This document shows positions 1-11,227 of a stretch of DNA of 64,000 nucleotides, piece after piece. Origin of the DNA: Listeria aquatica FSL S10-1188 (GTDB lineage: Bacteria > Bacillota > Bacilli > Lactobacillales > Listeriaceae); the NCBI RefSeq assembly GCF_000525795.1, contig NZ_AOCG01000014.1, positions 1 through 64,000 on the forward strand, in the 5' to 3' direction. The notes beneath the pieces were generated by a model. The model saw nothing but the letters and a program-made list of their open reading frames with translations, did no database searches and had not been told where the DNA came from. Made by a program: the position numbers and the translations under genes. Every line of letters begins with the position of its first letter. Within the stretch, counting starts at the first letter, position 1.

Positions 1-489
1 CGAGCCATTTAATAGGCCGAATATAACGCATTTCATTTGCTCCCCAGTGCATGCTAACGGGGAATGTCATATCCGTAATGATTTTTTTGAGTTCCGGTTA
101 AAAGTGTTTTCGTCTCAATTCCCGTTACCTTTTTCTCTATATAGATGTATTCTACACCTTTTATTTCACGAAAAGTAAGTTCATCTGGTGCGACTCCTTG
201 TCCCCGAGCAAAACCTTGCGCCGCTTTTGACCAGTTGCCGTCTTCATCAAATGCAATTTTTTTTTGCCGGCCCTTTTGCCTCTTCCACGCGGTCAGCTTG
301 CTTATCAGAAACGTCTTTTACAAGTACTGCAAGTCTTCTCGGAGACTGGAAACTCATCACTTCCCCGTGTTCAATTTTTTGCTCTTCAAACCACTCGGTA
401 GCTCTATTTTCAAGTTGCTTCGCAGAATCTGAAATATATTTTGCAGGCATTTCTTCTAAACCAATTTCTAATAAAAAATCCTTACTCAT
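1..489 (-). CDS. glyS: Glycine-tRNA ligase beta subunit, 5' part (cut by window edge, frameshifted)
   Basis: The beta subunit pairs with GlyQ to form the bacterial alpha2-beta2 glycyl-tRNA synthetase, which charges tRNA-Gly in the cytoplasm. The N-terminus ([18 protein letters not shown]) and the following SPRRLAVLV stretch are typical of GlyS. The ATG at 489 overlaps the glyQ stop by a few bases and has an AAGGAGG ribosome site just upstream, so the two are translationally coupled. Reading breaks after residue 80 in a run of nine T at 257-265. Removing one base restores the frame and continues GlyS-like sequence ([20 protein letters not shown]) to the window edge. Only about 160 of roughly 690 residues are inside the window. 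The break is more likely a homopolymer error than a real mutation, because the gene is essential. Confidence 0.93.
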
Positions 490-1366
490 GCGTTTTCTCC
501 TCCTTTATTAAGGGGAATCCCAGCTTCTCTCGTTCCTCATAAAAAGTTTTCGCAATTCGTCTAGCAAGTCGACGGATTCGACCAATATACTGAGCTCTTT
601 CTGTTACAGAAACAACCCCTCTTGCATCAAGCAAATTAAAAGTATGTGAACATTTTAAAACGTAATCATAAGCCGGGAATACAAGCCCCACTTCCATTTG
701 GTTACTGGCTTCTTGTTCATACGTATCAAACAATTGAAGTAGCATTTCCGTATTCGATGTTTCAAACGCATATTTCGAGTTTTCATATTCTGCTTGATAA
801 AAAATATCTCGATACGTAATCCCCTCTGTCCACTCAAGGTCAAAAACGTTTTCCTTGTCTTGAATATAGCTCGCAAGCCGCTCAACGCCGTAAGTGATTT
901 CAGACGTCACAGGAAAACACTCAATCCCTCCCACTTGCTGGAAATAAGTAAATTGGGTGATCTCCATTCCATCTAGCCAAACCTCCCATCCTAGCCCTGC
1001 ACAGCCAAGTGATGGGTTTTCCCAGTTATCTTCCACAAAACGAATATCGTGTTTCAAAGGATCGATCCCGATTTTTTCTAGTGAGCCCAAGTATAGTTCC
1101 TGAATGTTGTCCGGTGAAGGTTTCATCACGACTTGGAACTGGTGATGCTGAAACAGCCGATTTGGGTTTTCGCCATATCTGCCATCTGCCGGGCGACGTG
1201 AAGGCTCCACATAAGCGGCCTTCCACGGTTCAGGTCCAATCGCTTTTAAAAATGTATAGGGGCTCATCGTTCCGGCACCTTTTTCAACATCATAAGATTG
1301 CAACATGATGCAGCCTTGCTCCGACCAATAGTCTTGCAACGTTCGAATCATTGTTTGTAAATTCAT
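482..1366 (-). CDS. glyQ: Glycine-tRNA ligase alpha subunit
   Basis: This is the catalytic class II aminoacyl-tRNA synthetase subunit (294 residues; family length about 295) that activates glycine and works with GlyS. Typical segments visible are [19 protein letters not shown] at the N-terminus, [19 protein letters not shown] near residue 60, and [19 protein letters not shown] near residue 150. The start at 1366 is chosen because GGAGGTGGG lies just upstream and family members begin MNLQ; an upstream in-frame extension lacks a ribosome site. The gene is intact. A glycine T-box leader precedes it and glyS follows with overlap, so uncharged tRNA-Gly controls the pair. Confidence 0.97.
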   Translation of the reverse strand: MNLQTMIRTLQDYWSEQGCIMLQSYDVEKGAGTMSPYTFLKAIGPEPWKAAYVEPSRRPADGRYGENPNRLFQHHQFQVVMKPSPDNIQELYLGSLEKIGIDPLKHDIRFVEDNWENPSLGCAGLGWEVWLDGMEITQFTYFQQVGGIECFPVTSEITYGVERLASYIQDKENVFDLEWTEGITYRDIFYQAEYENSKYAFETSNTEMLLQLFDTYEQEASNQMEVGLVFPAYDYVLKCSHTFNLLDARGVVSVTERAQYIGRIRRLARRIAKTFYEEREKLGFPLIKEEKTHE

Positions 1367-1398
1367 TTTCCCACCTCCGAATAAATATCCAAAGCACA

Positions 1399-1615
1399 TA
1401 AAAACTCTCGCCTCTATATGCCTGTTTTGCATATAGGGACGAGAGATACTCGCGGTTCCACCCTATTTGAATCTTCACAACGAGAAGATTCCACCTTCTT
1501 TAATCATGCTCCGAAATGCCTTTCAAAACCAGTTGATCATCGGCTCTCACTATCCCGATTTCGCTAATAGACCAGCGCTCGTTTCTACTCCTTTTCATCT
1601 TTGCATGTATTATTC
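1399..1615 (-). promoter_or_regulatory. Glycine T-box riboswitch leader with terminator
   Basis: Read on the minus strand, the leader carries the invariant T-box sequence AGGGTGGAACCGCG (1451-1464). It is followed by a long hairpin whose arms contain CTCTCG and CGAGAG and which ends in a T run (about 1399-1447), the intrinsic terminator. The glycine specifier is probably GGC at 1518-1520, just before TTTCGGAGC. Uncharged tRNA-Gly would pair with the specifier and the T-box to favour the antiterminator and let glyQS be transcribed. The T-box identity is read directly from the sequence; the exact 5' end is inferred. Confidence 0.93.
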
Positions 1616-1627
1616 TTCTTATCCTTA

Positions 1628-1656
1628 AAGATAAAGGATAAGAAGCTTTTTGTCAA
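1628..1656 (-). promoter_or_regulatory. Promoter of glyQS
   Basis: TTGACA (minus strand, 1651-1656) and TATCTT (1628-1633) are separated by 17 bp and lead into the T-box leader. The -35 hexamer overlaps the recO stop codon. A 12-bp inverted repeat (CTTCTTATCCTT, loop, AAGGATAAGAAG; about 1615-1650) lies over the spacer and -10. It could be the recO terminator, an operator, or both. Confidence 0.6.
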
Positions 1657-2421
1657 TCCTCATCCTTTTTCTCAAGTATGCCACTCCATTTTGACATATC
1701 TCGTAAAAATTTCTTACTTTTCAAGTACAGGCCAGATTTTTCATCATAATACGTATCAATAGCTTTTTCAAGCCAAGCTTTCGTTTCCGGCTTCACGTGA
1801 ATTTCACCTAATCGATCAATCCGAAACATATAAAAAAGGCGCAACAATTTCACTACATTTTCGGGTAAATGCATCCGGTAAGGATCTCTTTCGAAGCATC
1901 GATGACATACAAGTCCGTCACTTGCACTAGAAAAGTCAAAATGTCCTTCCGTTTCGCCACAAATAGCGCACCGGTCCATAACCGGATAAAGTCCAAGTAA
2001 ATTCAGCATCTTCATTTCAAAAATTTGAGTTAAAATTTGAGCATCATAACCTTCATCAATATCACGCAAAATCGCATAAGCAAGTTCAAACAGATATTCA
2101 TTTTTTTTGTCTTTCTTCCGTTGCCTTATCAAGTAATTCACAGACAAACGAAGCGTAAGCTGTTAAAAAAATATCTTGTTGGATACTTGAAAAGTTATGA
2201 ATCACATCGCCTTGTTGGAGTGTTACAAGCCCTCGTCCACCGAAAAAAGAGAACATTCCTGTTGTAAACGGTTGGGTAACGGCTGCTAAACGACTTTTTC
2301 CTTTTTTAGCTCCACGAGCCACCATGCCGATTTTGCCAAATTCTCGTGTAAAGACAACAACAATTTTATCTGACTCTCGGTAACTCGTTTGCCTTAAAAC
2401 GATTCCCTCCGCTTTTTCCAC
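1653..2421 (-). CDS. recO: DNA repair protein RecO (frameshifted)
   Basis: RecO helps load RecA onto SSB-coated single-stranded DNA in recombinational repair. The N-terminal 107 residues (MEKAEGIVLRQTSYRESDK...) form the OB-fold part. The C-terminal part holds the zinc-binding pair CAIC and CHRC about 20 residues apart. The two halves are in different frames and join in a run of eight T at 2101-2108; dropping one base gives 255 residues, the usual length. The start is GTG at 2421 with GGGAGG eight bases upstream. Its neighbours (glyQS on one side, era operon on the other) match the Listeria/Bacillus order. Confidence 0.93.
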
Positions 2422-2537
2422 ATCGCAGTCCTCCCTTTATTCCACTTTATTATTATAACAGAAAATTTCTTTTTTTATTCCCCTTGTTCGTTAAAAATGA
2501 TACAATGTCGATATTGAGTGAAAAAGGAGTTTATCAG

Positions 2538-3143
2538 ATGGTTATCATTGGTATTTTAGGTATTATCGCATTTTTTGCATTTGTACTTCTTATCATGGGA
2601 ATCGTTTTTTTATTTTTAAAGATAAGAAAAGTAACCGCTATCTGGTTTGTAAGCACTGGAGGAGCCATTCTTTTGATCAGTTTGTTTGTCTTTAGTGGTA
2701 CCTTTCTTTATTACATCAGTCAAGAAACAAGCAACGGAGTTCAAGTAGAAGATTCCACAACAGCATCTTCTGAAGATGAATTTTACGAGGACTACGGAGA
2801 TGAATATGAAGAACTTGAGTTCGGTGCAAAAGGAATTTCAACTGAGGAAGCAAGCGTACAAGTATCAAAGCCACAGATTCAAAAATTAGATGAACGGGGT
2901 TTAGACAAAGCCTACGAGATTTCAGTGACCATAAAAAATAATAGCTCCGAACCCATCTACATTTCTGCAAAGGACTTCTACCTTTATAATTACGGCAAAG
3001 ATGACTATCCCAAAGTTTTGAAAAAAGATTACTTCCACGAAAAAATTGAAGTGAGTAAAACAGCATCCTTTAAAATCTATTATAAATACATCGGCAAAGG
3101 GGAACTTGAAGTCGAATATGACAATTTAATCTGGCATGAATGA
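2538..3143 (+). CDS. Hypothetical two-TM membrane protein with C-terminal beta-rich domain
   Basis: I do not recognise a named family with certainty. The 201-residue product starts with two hydrophobic segments (about residues 2-30 and 35-60). An acidic, low-complexity linker follows (EDEFYEDYGDEYEELEFG), and then a C-terminal region (about 105-200) with the feel of an extracellular immunoglobulin-like domain (VTIKNNSSEPIYISAKDFYL), resembling DUF4352-type domains. The start at 2538 has AAGGAG nearby; an earlier in-frame ATG lacks one. It is the only plus-strand gene in the first 26 kb, is monocistronic and ends in a strong terminator. A hypothetical gene also occupies this slot in Listeria as I recall. 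Role unknown; a membrane-anchored surface protein is the inference. Confidence 0.75.
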   Translation: MVIIGILGIIAFFAFVLLIMGIVFLFLKIRKVTAIWFVSTGGAILLISLFVFSGTFLYYISQETSNGVQVEDSTTASSEDEFYEDYGDEYEELEFGAKGISTEEASVQVSKPQIQKLDERGLDKAYEISVTIKNNSSEPIYISAKDFYLYNYGKDDYPKVLKKDYFHEKIEVSKTASFKIYYKYIGKGELEVEYDNLIWHE

Positions 3144-3146
3144 GCC

Positions 3147-3178
3147 AAAAGACGCGCTTTTTTTGCGCGTCTTTTTTT
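3147..3178. terminator. Bidirectional intrinsic terminator
   Basis: GACGCGC and GCGCGTC form a GC-rich stem around a T-rich loop. T7 follows on the plus strand and A4 precedes, so it can end both the plus-strand membrane gene and the converging era operon. Confidence 0.9.
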
Positions 3179-3183
3179 AATAC

Positions 3184-4876
<1,693 letters not shown>

Positions 4877-4893
<17 letters not shown>

Positions 4894-5357
4894 AAGCATC
4901 CAACACTTCTTTTTGCAAACCAAACATTTTTTTCTTCGTCTGCTTTTTCCATGTGATCATACCCAAGCAAGTGTAACAAGCCGTGTACGGCAAGAAAGCC
5001 AAGTTCCCGATCAAATGAATGCCCATACTCTTTCGCCTGCTCATTTGCTCGCTCTGTTGAAATAATGATATCCCCCAAGTTTCTTGGCAGTTGATCTTCT
5101 TCAAAAATAATCGGCATCTCATCTTCGCCCAGTTCTTCGAGCGCAAACGAAATAACATCTGTTGCGGCATCTTTTGACCGGTATTCACGATTAATTTCTC
5201 GAATCCCGGCATTGTCCATAAATGTAACTGACATTTCTGTTCCTGGATCAAGCTTCAAGTAGCGAGCAGCAAACTCTAAAATATCTGCCACCAATTGCTG
5301 TTCTTTTTCTGGAAGTCGTTCTGTCTCATCAATTAAATCAAGCTCAAGTGTCGCCAT
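4877..5357 (-). CDS. ybeY: rRNA maturation factor YbeY (frameshifted near 3' end)
   Basis: YbeY is a zinc-dependent endoribonuclease acting in 16S rRNA 3'-end maturation and 70S quality control. The metal-binding motif [11 protein letters not shown] (H-x3-H-x5-H) is complete near residue 125. Straight after it the frame breaks in a run of seven T at 4927-4933. Removing one base gives the expected C-terminus [16 protein letters not shown] and a 159-residue protein, close to the family length. The ATG shares its first base with the pgpH stop (TAATG), so translation is coupled. The uncorrected reading would add about 25 unrelated residues. Confidence 0.93.
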
Positions 5358-7492
5358 TAGTTTTCCCCCTTCACATCATCTGGATATTGAATGCGCTGAT
5401 GATAGATTCCATTCAGCGTTTGATTCAAGGTTTCGCGAATTTGTTCGATTTCTTTTAAAGAAATGTCACATTCTGAAAACTGTCCATCCAGGATTCGATC
5501 ACGGATAATCCCGTCAATAATTTGTTTGATTTTTTCTTTCGTCGGATCAACAGCGGCACGCACAGCTGCTTCGACGCTATCTGCTATGTTGATAATTGCT
5601 ACTTCTTTTGTTTTTGGTTTCGGACCTGAGTACCGAAATTCAGCTTCTTCCGTATCTGGATTTTCTTCTTTTTCTTTCAAGTAGAAAAACTTTAGTAAGG
5701 TGGTGCCGTGATGTTCAAGTGCAATGTCAATAATTGGTTGCGGCATATGATTTTCTCGCAAAATTTCTGCACCATCCACGGTATGCGCTAAAATGATATC
5801 TCGACTTTGCTTAGGCGTCAACCGGTCATGTGGATTAATTCCTTGGAGCTGATTCTCAACAAAATACGGCGGCCGAAGTGTTTTTCCAATATCATGATAA
5901 AAGCAACCAACGCGGGTGAGCAACCCATTTGCTCCAATTTTATCAGCACACGTTTCCGCCAGATTAGCAACCATCATGCTATGGTGATAGGTTCCAGGTG
6001 CACGCATCAAAATCCGTTTCAAAAGTGGGTGATTCGGATTAGCAAGCTCCACAAGTCGGCTAGTGGTTAGCACTCCAAATAAAAATTCAAATAACGGAAT
6101 CAACCCGAGTGCCAAAATAAAGGCTCCAACGCCGCCAGCAAACGCATAAAACATCGATTCAAGAGTGCTTTCACTCCAAATCGTTGAATTATTAATGAGC
6201 AGTAAGAAAAATACACATAGAATATTAAAGGCTCCGACGATCATTCCGGACCTAAAAATCGCAATCCGCCTAGAATAGTCCCGTAGCGAAATAATCGCAG
6301 CAAAACCGCTCAGTAAAATAAACGGCGTGATGAGACTGCTCACAACACTTGTTTCATGCGATTGAAAAGCAAACAAACTTGTCACTGAAATAAATAAAAG
6401 ACCCAAAAAGGCATAACGTTCTCGTAATAATATTTTTAAAATAACCGGAAGAAACGCGGCAGGAAACAAGAACGAAATATTACTCAAATTAGCTGACTCA
6501 AGCACCCGAATCACAAAAAGCAATATGAGCGTCAAAACGAAAGCCACTCCAAAAATCAGTAAGGTTTGTTGCCGTTTTTTGCGTGACATTTTCGTTTTGG
6601 TTGTAAAGAAATAAAGAATCGAAGCCAGTACTAAAATTAATAGTGCGTAACCGGCATATTGTTTCACGGGCATTTTTTGGTCTAAAAGATTAAGCAACCC
6701 AAGTTGGCGATACGTTTCTCGGTCGATAATCTGCCCTTCTTGGACAATGACTTGCCCCTGTAAAATTTTCTCAGGAATAACACTCGCTGCAGCTTCTCGC
6801 TTACGGACATTTGTTTCTTTTTTGTTGTAGGTTTCGTTTGGCACAATGGCGTAGGAAACAAGTGTTTTGGCCGCTGATCTAAGAGGAGCTGGAATGCTTG
6901 AAAGCTCGATATCATCTCGCGCTTGCACTTTCTTTGTATTTAAATTGGATTCACGGATACTTTCACCCATAACCGTTTCAATTTCAGTTGAAAGAGTTTC
7001 TTTGGCTGTAGTTAAATCTTTAGGGTTAGCATTTAAAAACCGCAATAAAACCTCATCTGAAATACTTGATGTGATTTTTTCAGAAACATTGCTCGAGAGT
7101 TTGTCTTTTAGCATTTTTAATTTATCCGAATTTGAAACCGACTCTTTTTTATCCGTTTTTTCTTTTATTTCCCCTTGTACTTCGCTTACATATGCGAAAA
7201 AGGAGTTTATTAACGAAACACGATTTTGAGCTGTTTCTCGGTTAAAAGTATAAACATCCTCGACCGATTCTCTTGCTGCCGTTTTTTCCTCATCGGTTTT
7301 CTTCGTATCAATCACCGTTTGCGGGGAACGAATAGTGCGATCCGCAACAGAAAATAACTTCGCGTTAAAAGATTCAGGTTTGGTCATTTGAATCATCAAA
7401 ATATAAGAAGCAAGCATCAAAATGACAAGAATAGCGGGAATGATGAATTTTTGTCCATATTTTCCATAAAAATGGTTCCATTTTTGCATCAT
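5357..7492 (-). CDS. pgpH: 7TM-HD family cyclic-di-AMP phosphodiesterase PgpH
   Basis: PgpH degrades c-di-AMP and so tunes osmotic and cell-wall homeostasis. The 711-residue membrane protein has an N-terminal TM helix (about residues 15-35), a roughly 240-residue extracytoplasmic domain, a block of seven TM helices (about 275-490), and a cytoplasmic HD domain. The HD domain shows [11 protein letters not shown] and the metal-binding CFYHDIGK near residues 515-550. An AAAGGAG site precedes ATG at 7492. Between phoH and ybeY is its standard location in Listeria and Bacillus. Despite its length it is intact. Confidence 0.95.
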   Translation of the reverse strand: MMQKWNHFYGKYGQKFIIPAILVILMLASYILMIQMTKPESFNAKLFSVADRTIRSPQTVIDTKKTDEEKTAARESVEDVYTFNRETAQNRVSLINSFFAYVSEVQGEIKEKTDKKESVSNSDKLKMLKDKLSSNVSEKITSSISDEVLLRFLNANPKDLTTAKETLSTEIETVMGESIRESNLNTKKVQARDDIELSSIPAPLRSAAKTLVSYAIVPNETYNKKETNVRKREAAASVIPEKILQGQVIVQEGQIIDRETYRQLGLLNLLDQKMPVKQYAGYALLILVLASILYFFTTKTKMSRKKRQQTLLIFGVAFVLTLILLFVIRVLESANLSNISFLFPAAFLPVILKILLRERYAFLGLLFISVTSLFAFQSHETSVVSSLITPFILLSGFAAIISLRDYSRRIAIFRSGMIVGAFNILCVFFLLLINNSTIWSESTLESMFYAFAGGVGAFILALGLIPLFEFLFGVLTTSRLVELANPNHPLLKRILMRAPGTYHHSMMVANLAETCADKIGANGLLTRVGCFYHDIGKTLRPPYFVENQLQGINPHDRLTPKQSRDIILAHTVDGAEILRENHMPQPIIDIALEHHGTTLLKFFYLKEKEENPDTEEAEFRYSGPKPKTKEVAIINIADSVEAAVRAAVDPTKEKIKQIIDGIIRDRILDGQFSECDISLKEIEQIRETLNQTLNGIYHQRIQYPDDVKGEN

Positions 7493-7507
7493 ACAAATCC
7501 TGCTCCT

Positions 7508-8465
7508 TTAGTTTCGTTCATACGCTTTAATGATCTCAGCAACAAGCGGGTGACGCACCACATCGTGATGTTCAAAATAAACAAAGCCAATATTTTTCAC
7601 ATGGTTTAAAACTTGCTCGGCGTTCACAAGCCCACTTACTGTCCCCTTTGGTAAATCGATTTGTGTCATATCACCGTTTACAATCATTTTTGACTCATAG
7701 CCCAAGCGAGTTAAAAAACATTTTCATTTGAGCGATCGTTGTATTTTGCGCTTCATCTAAAATGACAAAAGCGTTATCCAAAGTACGACCACGCATATAA
7801 GCAAGCGGAGCGATTTCAATCACACCTCGCTCCATAAGCCGTGTCGTATGTTCAAGCCCCAAAATGTCATAAAGCGCATCATAAACTGGACGCAAATAAG
7901 GATCGACTTTTTCTTTTAGATCACCTGGTAAAAAGCCAAGACTTTCCCCTGCTTCTACAGCGGGACGAGTCAAAATGATTTTGCTGACTTTCCCTTTTTT
8001 CCAAGCATCGATCGCCATAACAACCGCGAGATAAGTCTTCCCCGTTCCAGCTGGACCAATTCCAAACACAATGTCAAAGCGCCGTACCATTTGCATATAT
8101 TCGCGTTGTCCAAAAGTTTTCGGACGAACGGGTTTCCCGTGAGCATTTTTTGTAATTTCATCTTCAAAAAGCGTGCCAAAATATTCGAGTGTCCCGCCTT
8201 TTTCCATTTTCACAGCTTGCGCGACATCCCTCCCATCGAGATGGTTACCATTTTTTAGTGCAGCAAGAAGAGCTGCAATGACATGTTTGGCATGCTTCAC
8301 ATTTTCTTCTTCTCCACTAATTAAAATTTCACCACCACGTGAAACAAGACTCACAGCAAGGCTTTCTTCAAGCACGTTTAAGTGAGCATCTTGATTTCCA
8401 AATAAGTCACGCACATCAATGCCTTCATTTAGTTCGATGGTTTCTTTATAGGATCCGTTTTGCAT
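7508..8465 (-). CDS. phoH: PhoH-family ATPase (frameshifted)
   Basis: PhoH-like P-loop ATPase of uncertain role, associated with RNA metabolism through its fixed linkage to ybeY. Walker A (GPAGTGKT) is near residue 140 and Walker B (ILDEAQNTT) near 235. The frame breaks in the A6 run at 7713-7718. Removing one base joins [17 protein letters not shown] and gives 318 residues, matching Bacillus PhoH. The start at 8465 has AAAGGGG upstream. It is the first gene of the minus-strand operon running to era; a TATAAT at 8506-8511 is the likely -10, with no good -35 visible. Confidence 0.94.
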
Positions 8466-8579
8466 TCTCTAACCCCTTTGTCTTTTAACTTCCTTTGTCC
8501 TCCCCATTATACACGAAAAGAAGGCAGAATAAAAACCGCATCTACCTGCAAAAGACCAATTTCTCTATTTTTCTCGCAT

Positions 8580-8607
8580 AAAAAAGACTAGCCGAAGCTA
8601 GTCTTTA
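8580..8607 (-). terminator. Terminator of rpsU-yqeY
   Basis: Perfect 10-bp stem AAAGACTAGC / GCTAGTCTTT with a four-base loop. On the minus strand it is followed by T6, just after the yqeY stop. Confidence 0.92.
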
Positions 8608-8612
8608 AAGTT

Positions 8613-9056
8613 TTATGAAAGATACTGTTTTACAAATTTATTCACTGCATTTCCGTCGGCTTTGCCTTTTACTTTTGGCATAATAGCGCCCATGACTTTC
8701 CCAAAATCAGCCTTAGACGTTGCTCCGACTTCTGCAATTGTTGCTTTTACAATCTCTTCAAGCTCATCATCCGAAAGCTGTTTTGGTGAATAATCCTCAA
8801 CAATCTCGATTTCAGAACGAACTTTTTCAGCTAGATCATCCCTGCCAGCTTTTTCAAACTCAGAAAGAGAATCTCTGCGCTGCTTCATTTCGCGCGCAAG
8901 AACAGTGATTTCATCATCAGGGGAAAGCTCTCCACCATGATTGATTGCTTCATTTTGCAAAGCAGATTTTAACATCCGGATAACAGAAAGTTTTTCTTTC
9001 TCTTTATCACGCATAGCTTGCTTCATATCTTCATTTAACTTGTCAAGCAGTGCCAA
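8613..9056 (-). CDS. yqeY: YqeY/GatB-like domain protein
   Basis: A small protein of the YqeY family (related to the tRNA-binding C-terminal domain of GatB), always near rpsU; biochemical role not established. The body ([20 protein letters not shown]... to [10 protein letters not shown]) fits the family over its whole length. I prefer the TTG at 9056 as start, giving 147 residues. AAAGGCG lies nine bases upstream of it, whereas the ATG at 9065 directly abuts that ribosome site. It lies 21 bases after rpsU and ends in the shared terminator. Intact. Confidence 0.9.
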   Translation of the reverse strand: MALLDKLNEDMKQAMRDKEKEKLSVIRMLKSALQNEAINHGGELSPDDEITVLAREMKQRRDSLSEFEKAGRDDLAEKVRSEIEIVEDYSPKQLSDDELEEIVKATIAEVGATSKADFGKVMGAIMPKVKGKADGNAVNKFVKQYLS

Positions 9057-9077
9057 TGAAATCATCGCCTTTAACTA

Positions 9078-9251
9078 TTAGAATTTGCGTTTTCTAGCTG
9101 CTTCTGATTTTTTCTTGCGTTTTACGCTTGGCTTTTCATAAAATTCGCGCTTTCTCGATTCTTGCAAAGTTCCGCTTTTAGAAACAGTACGTTTAAAGCG
9201 ACGAAGAGCATCGTCAAGCGATTCGTTTTTGCGAACTACTGTTTTTGACAT
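9078..9251 (-). CDS. rpsU: 30S ribosomal protein S21
   Basis: Small, very basic 30S subunit protein that contacts the 3' end of 16S rRNA. The 57-residue product ([20 protein letters not shown] ... EAARKRKF) has exactly the family length. The start at 9251 is fixed by family length and the purine-rich GGGAGGGAAAGAG region upstream; an in-frame extension further up is untranslated leader. It is transcribed from its own strong promoter with a leader of about 115 bases and is followed by yqeY. Confidence 0.97.
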   Translation of the reverse strand: MSKTVVRKNESLDDALRRFKRTVSKSGTLQESRKREFYEKPSVKRKKKSEAARKRKF

Positions 9252-9375
9252 CTCTCTTTCCCTCCCTCCGACACTTACGTAGACCCAAAAACTGGATCCA
9301 TATAAGGCTTCAGAATGCCAACATGCTGTTAGCAGGCTTTTAAAGCTTAACAGAAATAGCATTCACTCATCTAAA

Positions 9376-9404
9376 ATTATAGCGGAAACTCAAAAGTGCG
9401 TCAA
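9376..9404 (-). promoter_or_regulatory. rpsU promoter
   Basis: TTGACG (9399-9404), a 17-bp spacer and TATAAT (9376-9381) on the minus strand form a near-consensus sigma-A promoter. The leader to rpsU contains imperfect repeats (GCTAACAGC region, 9325-9350) that might fold; no known ribosomal leader motif is recognised. Confidence 0.8.
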
Positions 9405-9440
9405 CATGAAATCACTAACTTTATGCATTTTTATTCTAGA

Positions 9441-10212
9441 TTATTCATTTTCACTTTTCCCGCTAAGCTCAAAATAAAACGATGCCGCAGCTAAAAGATA
9501 TAACGGTGCCGTTTCTGTCCGTAAAATTCTCGGTCCCAGTCCAGCAAATCTTGCGTCGAGCTCCCTAAGTTCTGCCACTTCTTGCTCTGAAATCCCGCCT
9601 TCTGGACCAAAAACAACAAGCAATCTCGAGCCTTTTGGCATTTCCTGAAATACTCGCGCAAGACTTGAGCTTTCACCTTGCTTAGCGCTTTCTTCGTATG
9701 CACAAACCACAAAATCAAATGCTTGAATCTCGGACTTAAACAGCGCACTTAAACTAGAATGATAGCGAAGAAGCGGAATTCGTTCCCGGTGTGATTGTTC
9801 CGCCGCTTCTTTTGCAATCCGCTCAAGCCGTTCCATTTTTTTATGCACCTTTTTTTTCGTCCCACTTTGTAACCGATCGTTCTGCTTGAAAAAGCAAAAA
9901 CTGAGCCGCACCTAGTTCAGTTCCTTTTTGCACGATCAAATCAAGCTTATCTCCTTTTGGGAGGCCACTTGCAATAGTTATTTCAACCGGTAGCTCACTA
10001 GTTTTTTCTACAAAGCTAGAAACAGCCAGTGTGACTTCATCTTCTAAAATTTCCTGTAAAGTAGCCCGTGCAACCTTTTCATTTGAATCCACAAGCCAAA
10101 CCTCATCCCCCGTTTTCATCCGCATAACACGAACCATATGATGAAAATCATCACCAGTAATTGAAACAGGTAAGTCCTTCTCCATGACTTGATCAATAAA
10201 ATAACGTTGCAT
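9441..10212 (-). CDS. rsmE: 16S rRNA m3U1498 methyltransferase RsmE (frameshifted)
   Basis: RsmE is a SPOUT-class, SAM-dependent enzyme methylating U1498 of 16S rRNA. The N-terminal PUA-like part (MQRYFIDQVMEKDLPVSITG) precedes the SPOUT domain, whose knot motifs VVFGPEGGIS and GPRILRTETAPLY are near residues 195 and 225. The frame breaks in the T8 run at about 9850-9857. Removing one base joins KWDEKK to VHKKMERLERIAKE and yields 256 residues, the length of Bacillus YqeU. It follows prmA by three bases, the normal dnaJ-prmA-rsmE order. Confidence 0.94.
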
Positions 10213-10215
10213 AGC

Positions 10216-11157
10216 TTAGTCCTCGCTCCGTTTGGCTATGATTGCCACCCAGTCGCCTTGCTGTCTCGTTTCAAGTACAACAAGAGAAGCTTCGATCAGT
10301 GCCTCACGAACCTGTTCAGCTTTATTTTCAATAATCCCAGATGCGATAAAATGGCCACCGGGTTTAAGTAACCGGTAAACATCCTGTGGGAAAAGTAAAA
10401 TGACTTCCGCTAAAATATTCGCGACAATCAAATCTGCTTCTTCTTCGATTCCATTTAACAAATCATTTTGGCGTAACTCGACTTTTGTTTCTACATGATT
10501 TTGCTTCACATTTTCTCTCGCCGCTCGAACTGCCACTTCATCCAAATCGAGCGCTAAAACCGACTCTGCTCCAAGTTTGGCGCATAAAATTGCAAGCACC
10601 CCAGATCCTGTTCCAACATCAATCACTCGGTCATGCGCCTGTAAAAATTCACTTATTGCCCGCATCGAAAGCTGTGTTGTTGGGTGAGTTCCCGTACCAA
10701 AGGCCATCCCTGGATCAAGTTCAATCACGAGTTCGTCTTCTCTTTTCTGATAGTCTTCCCAAGTTGGAGAAACGGTGATCGATTCTGTAATAGCAACTGG
10801 ATGATAATACTTTTTCCAAGCTGTTGCCCAGTCATCATCGTTAACATCATTCACAAAAAATTTAAGCTCACCAAGCGGAATATCAAATTTTGCAAGGTCA
10901 AATAATGCTTTTTCAAGCTCTGGAATCCCCGCAACAAAGTCTTCCGTTTTTAAAAAATACGCTTTAATAATAACACCATCATCTGGATAATCGTCACGAT
11001 TTAAAGCATAAATTTCGCCAAATTGATTTTCTCTTTCCTTAAAAAAGTCCGCCACATCTTCAATTGAAACGCCACTTGCTCCGTATTCATTCAATAAATT
11101 GGCAATTGGTTCCACTGCGTCGTTTAGTGTATGTACTTCAACTTCTGCCCATTCCAT
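10216..11157 (-). CDS. prmA: Ribosomal protein L11 methyltransferase
   Basis: PrmA trimethylates ribosomal protein L11 using SAM. The 313-residue product begins [19 protein letters not shown], has an N-terminal substrate-recognition part, and then a Rossmann methyltransferase domain with [13 protein letters not shown] near residue 180 and [11 protein letters not shown] near 245. The ATG at 11157 is chosen because GAGGAGG lies upstream. A terminator separates it from dnaJ, and rsmE follows directly. Intact. Confidence 0.95.
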   Translation of the reverse strand: MEWAEVEVHTLNDAVEPIANLLNEYGASGVSIEDVADFFKERENQFGEIYALNRDDYPDDGVIIKAYFLKTEDFVAGIPELEKALFDLAKFDIPLGELKFFVNDVNDDDWATAWKKYYHPVAITESITVSPTWEDYQKREDELVIELDPGMAFGTGTHPTTQLSMRAISEFLQAHDRVIDVGTGSGVLAILCAKLGAESVLALDLDEVAVRAARENVKQNHVETKVELRQNDLLNGIEEEADLIVANILAEVILLFPQDVYRLLKPGGHFIASGIIENKAEQVREALIEASLVVLETRQQGDWVAIIAKRSED

Positions 11158-11178
11158 CACGCATAAGCCTCCTCGGAT

Positions 11179-11219
11179 AAAAAAGCGGATGTTGAACAAC
11201 CTTTTTCAACGTCCGCTTT
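11179..11219 (-). terminator. Terminator after dnaJ
   Basis: Stem AAGCGGACGTTGAA / TTCAACATCCGCTT (one G-T pair) on the minus strand, then T6. It lies between the dnaJ stop and prmA and would attenuate read-through into prmA-rsmE. Confidence 0.88.
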
Positions 11220-11227
11220 TCATTTTT

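Noticed and set aside
9252-9375. A possible structured ribosomal-protein leader before rpsU
   Set aside because: Only imperfect repeats are seen and no known leader motif is recognisable, so no RNA feature is called.
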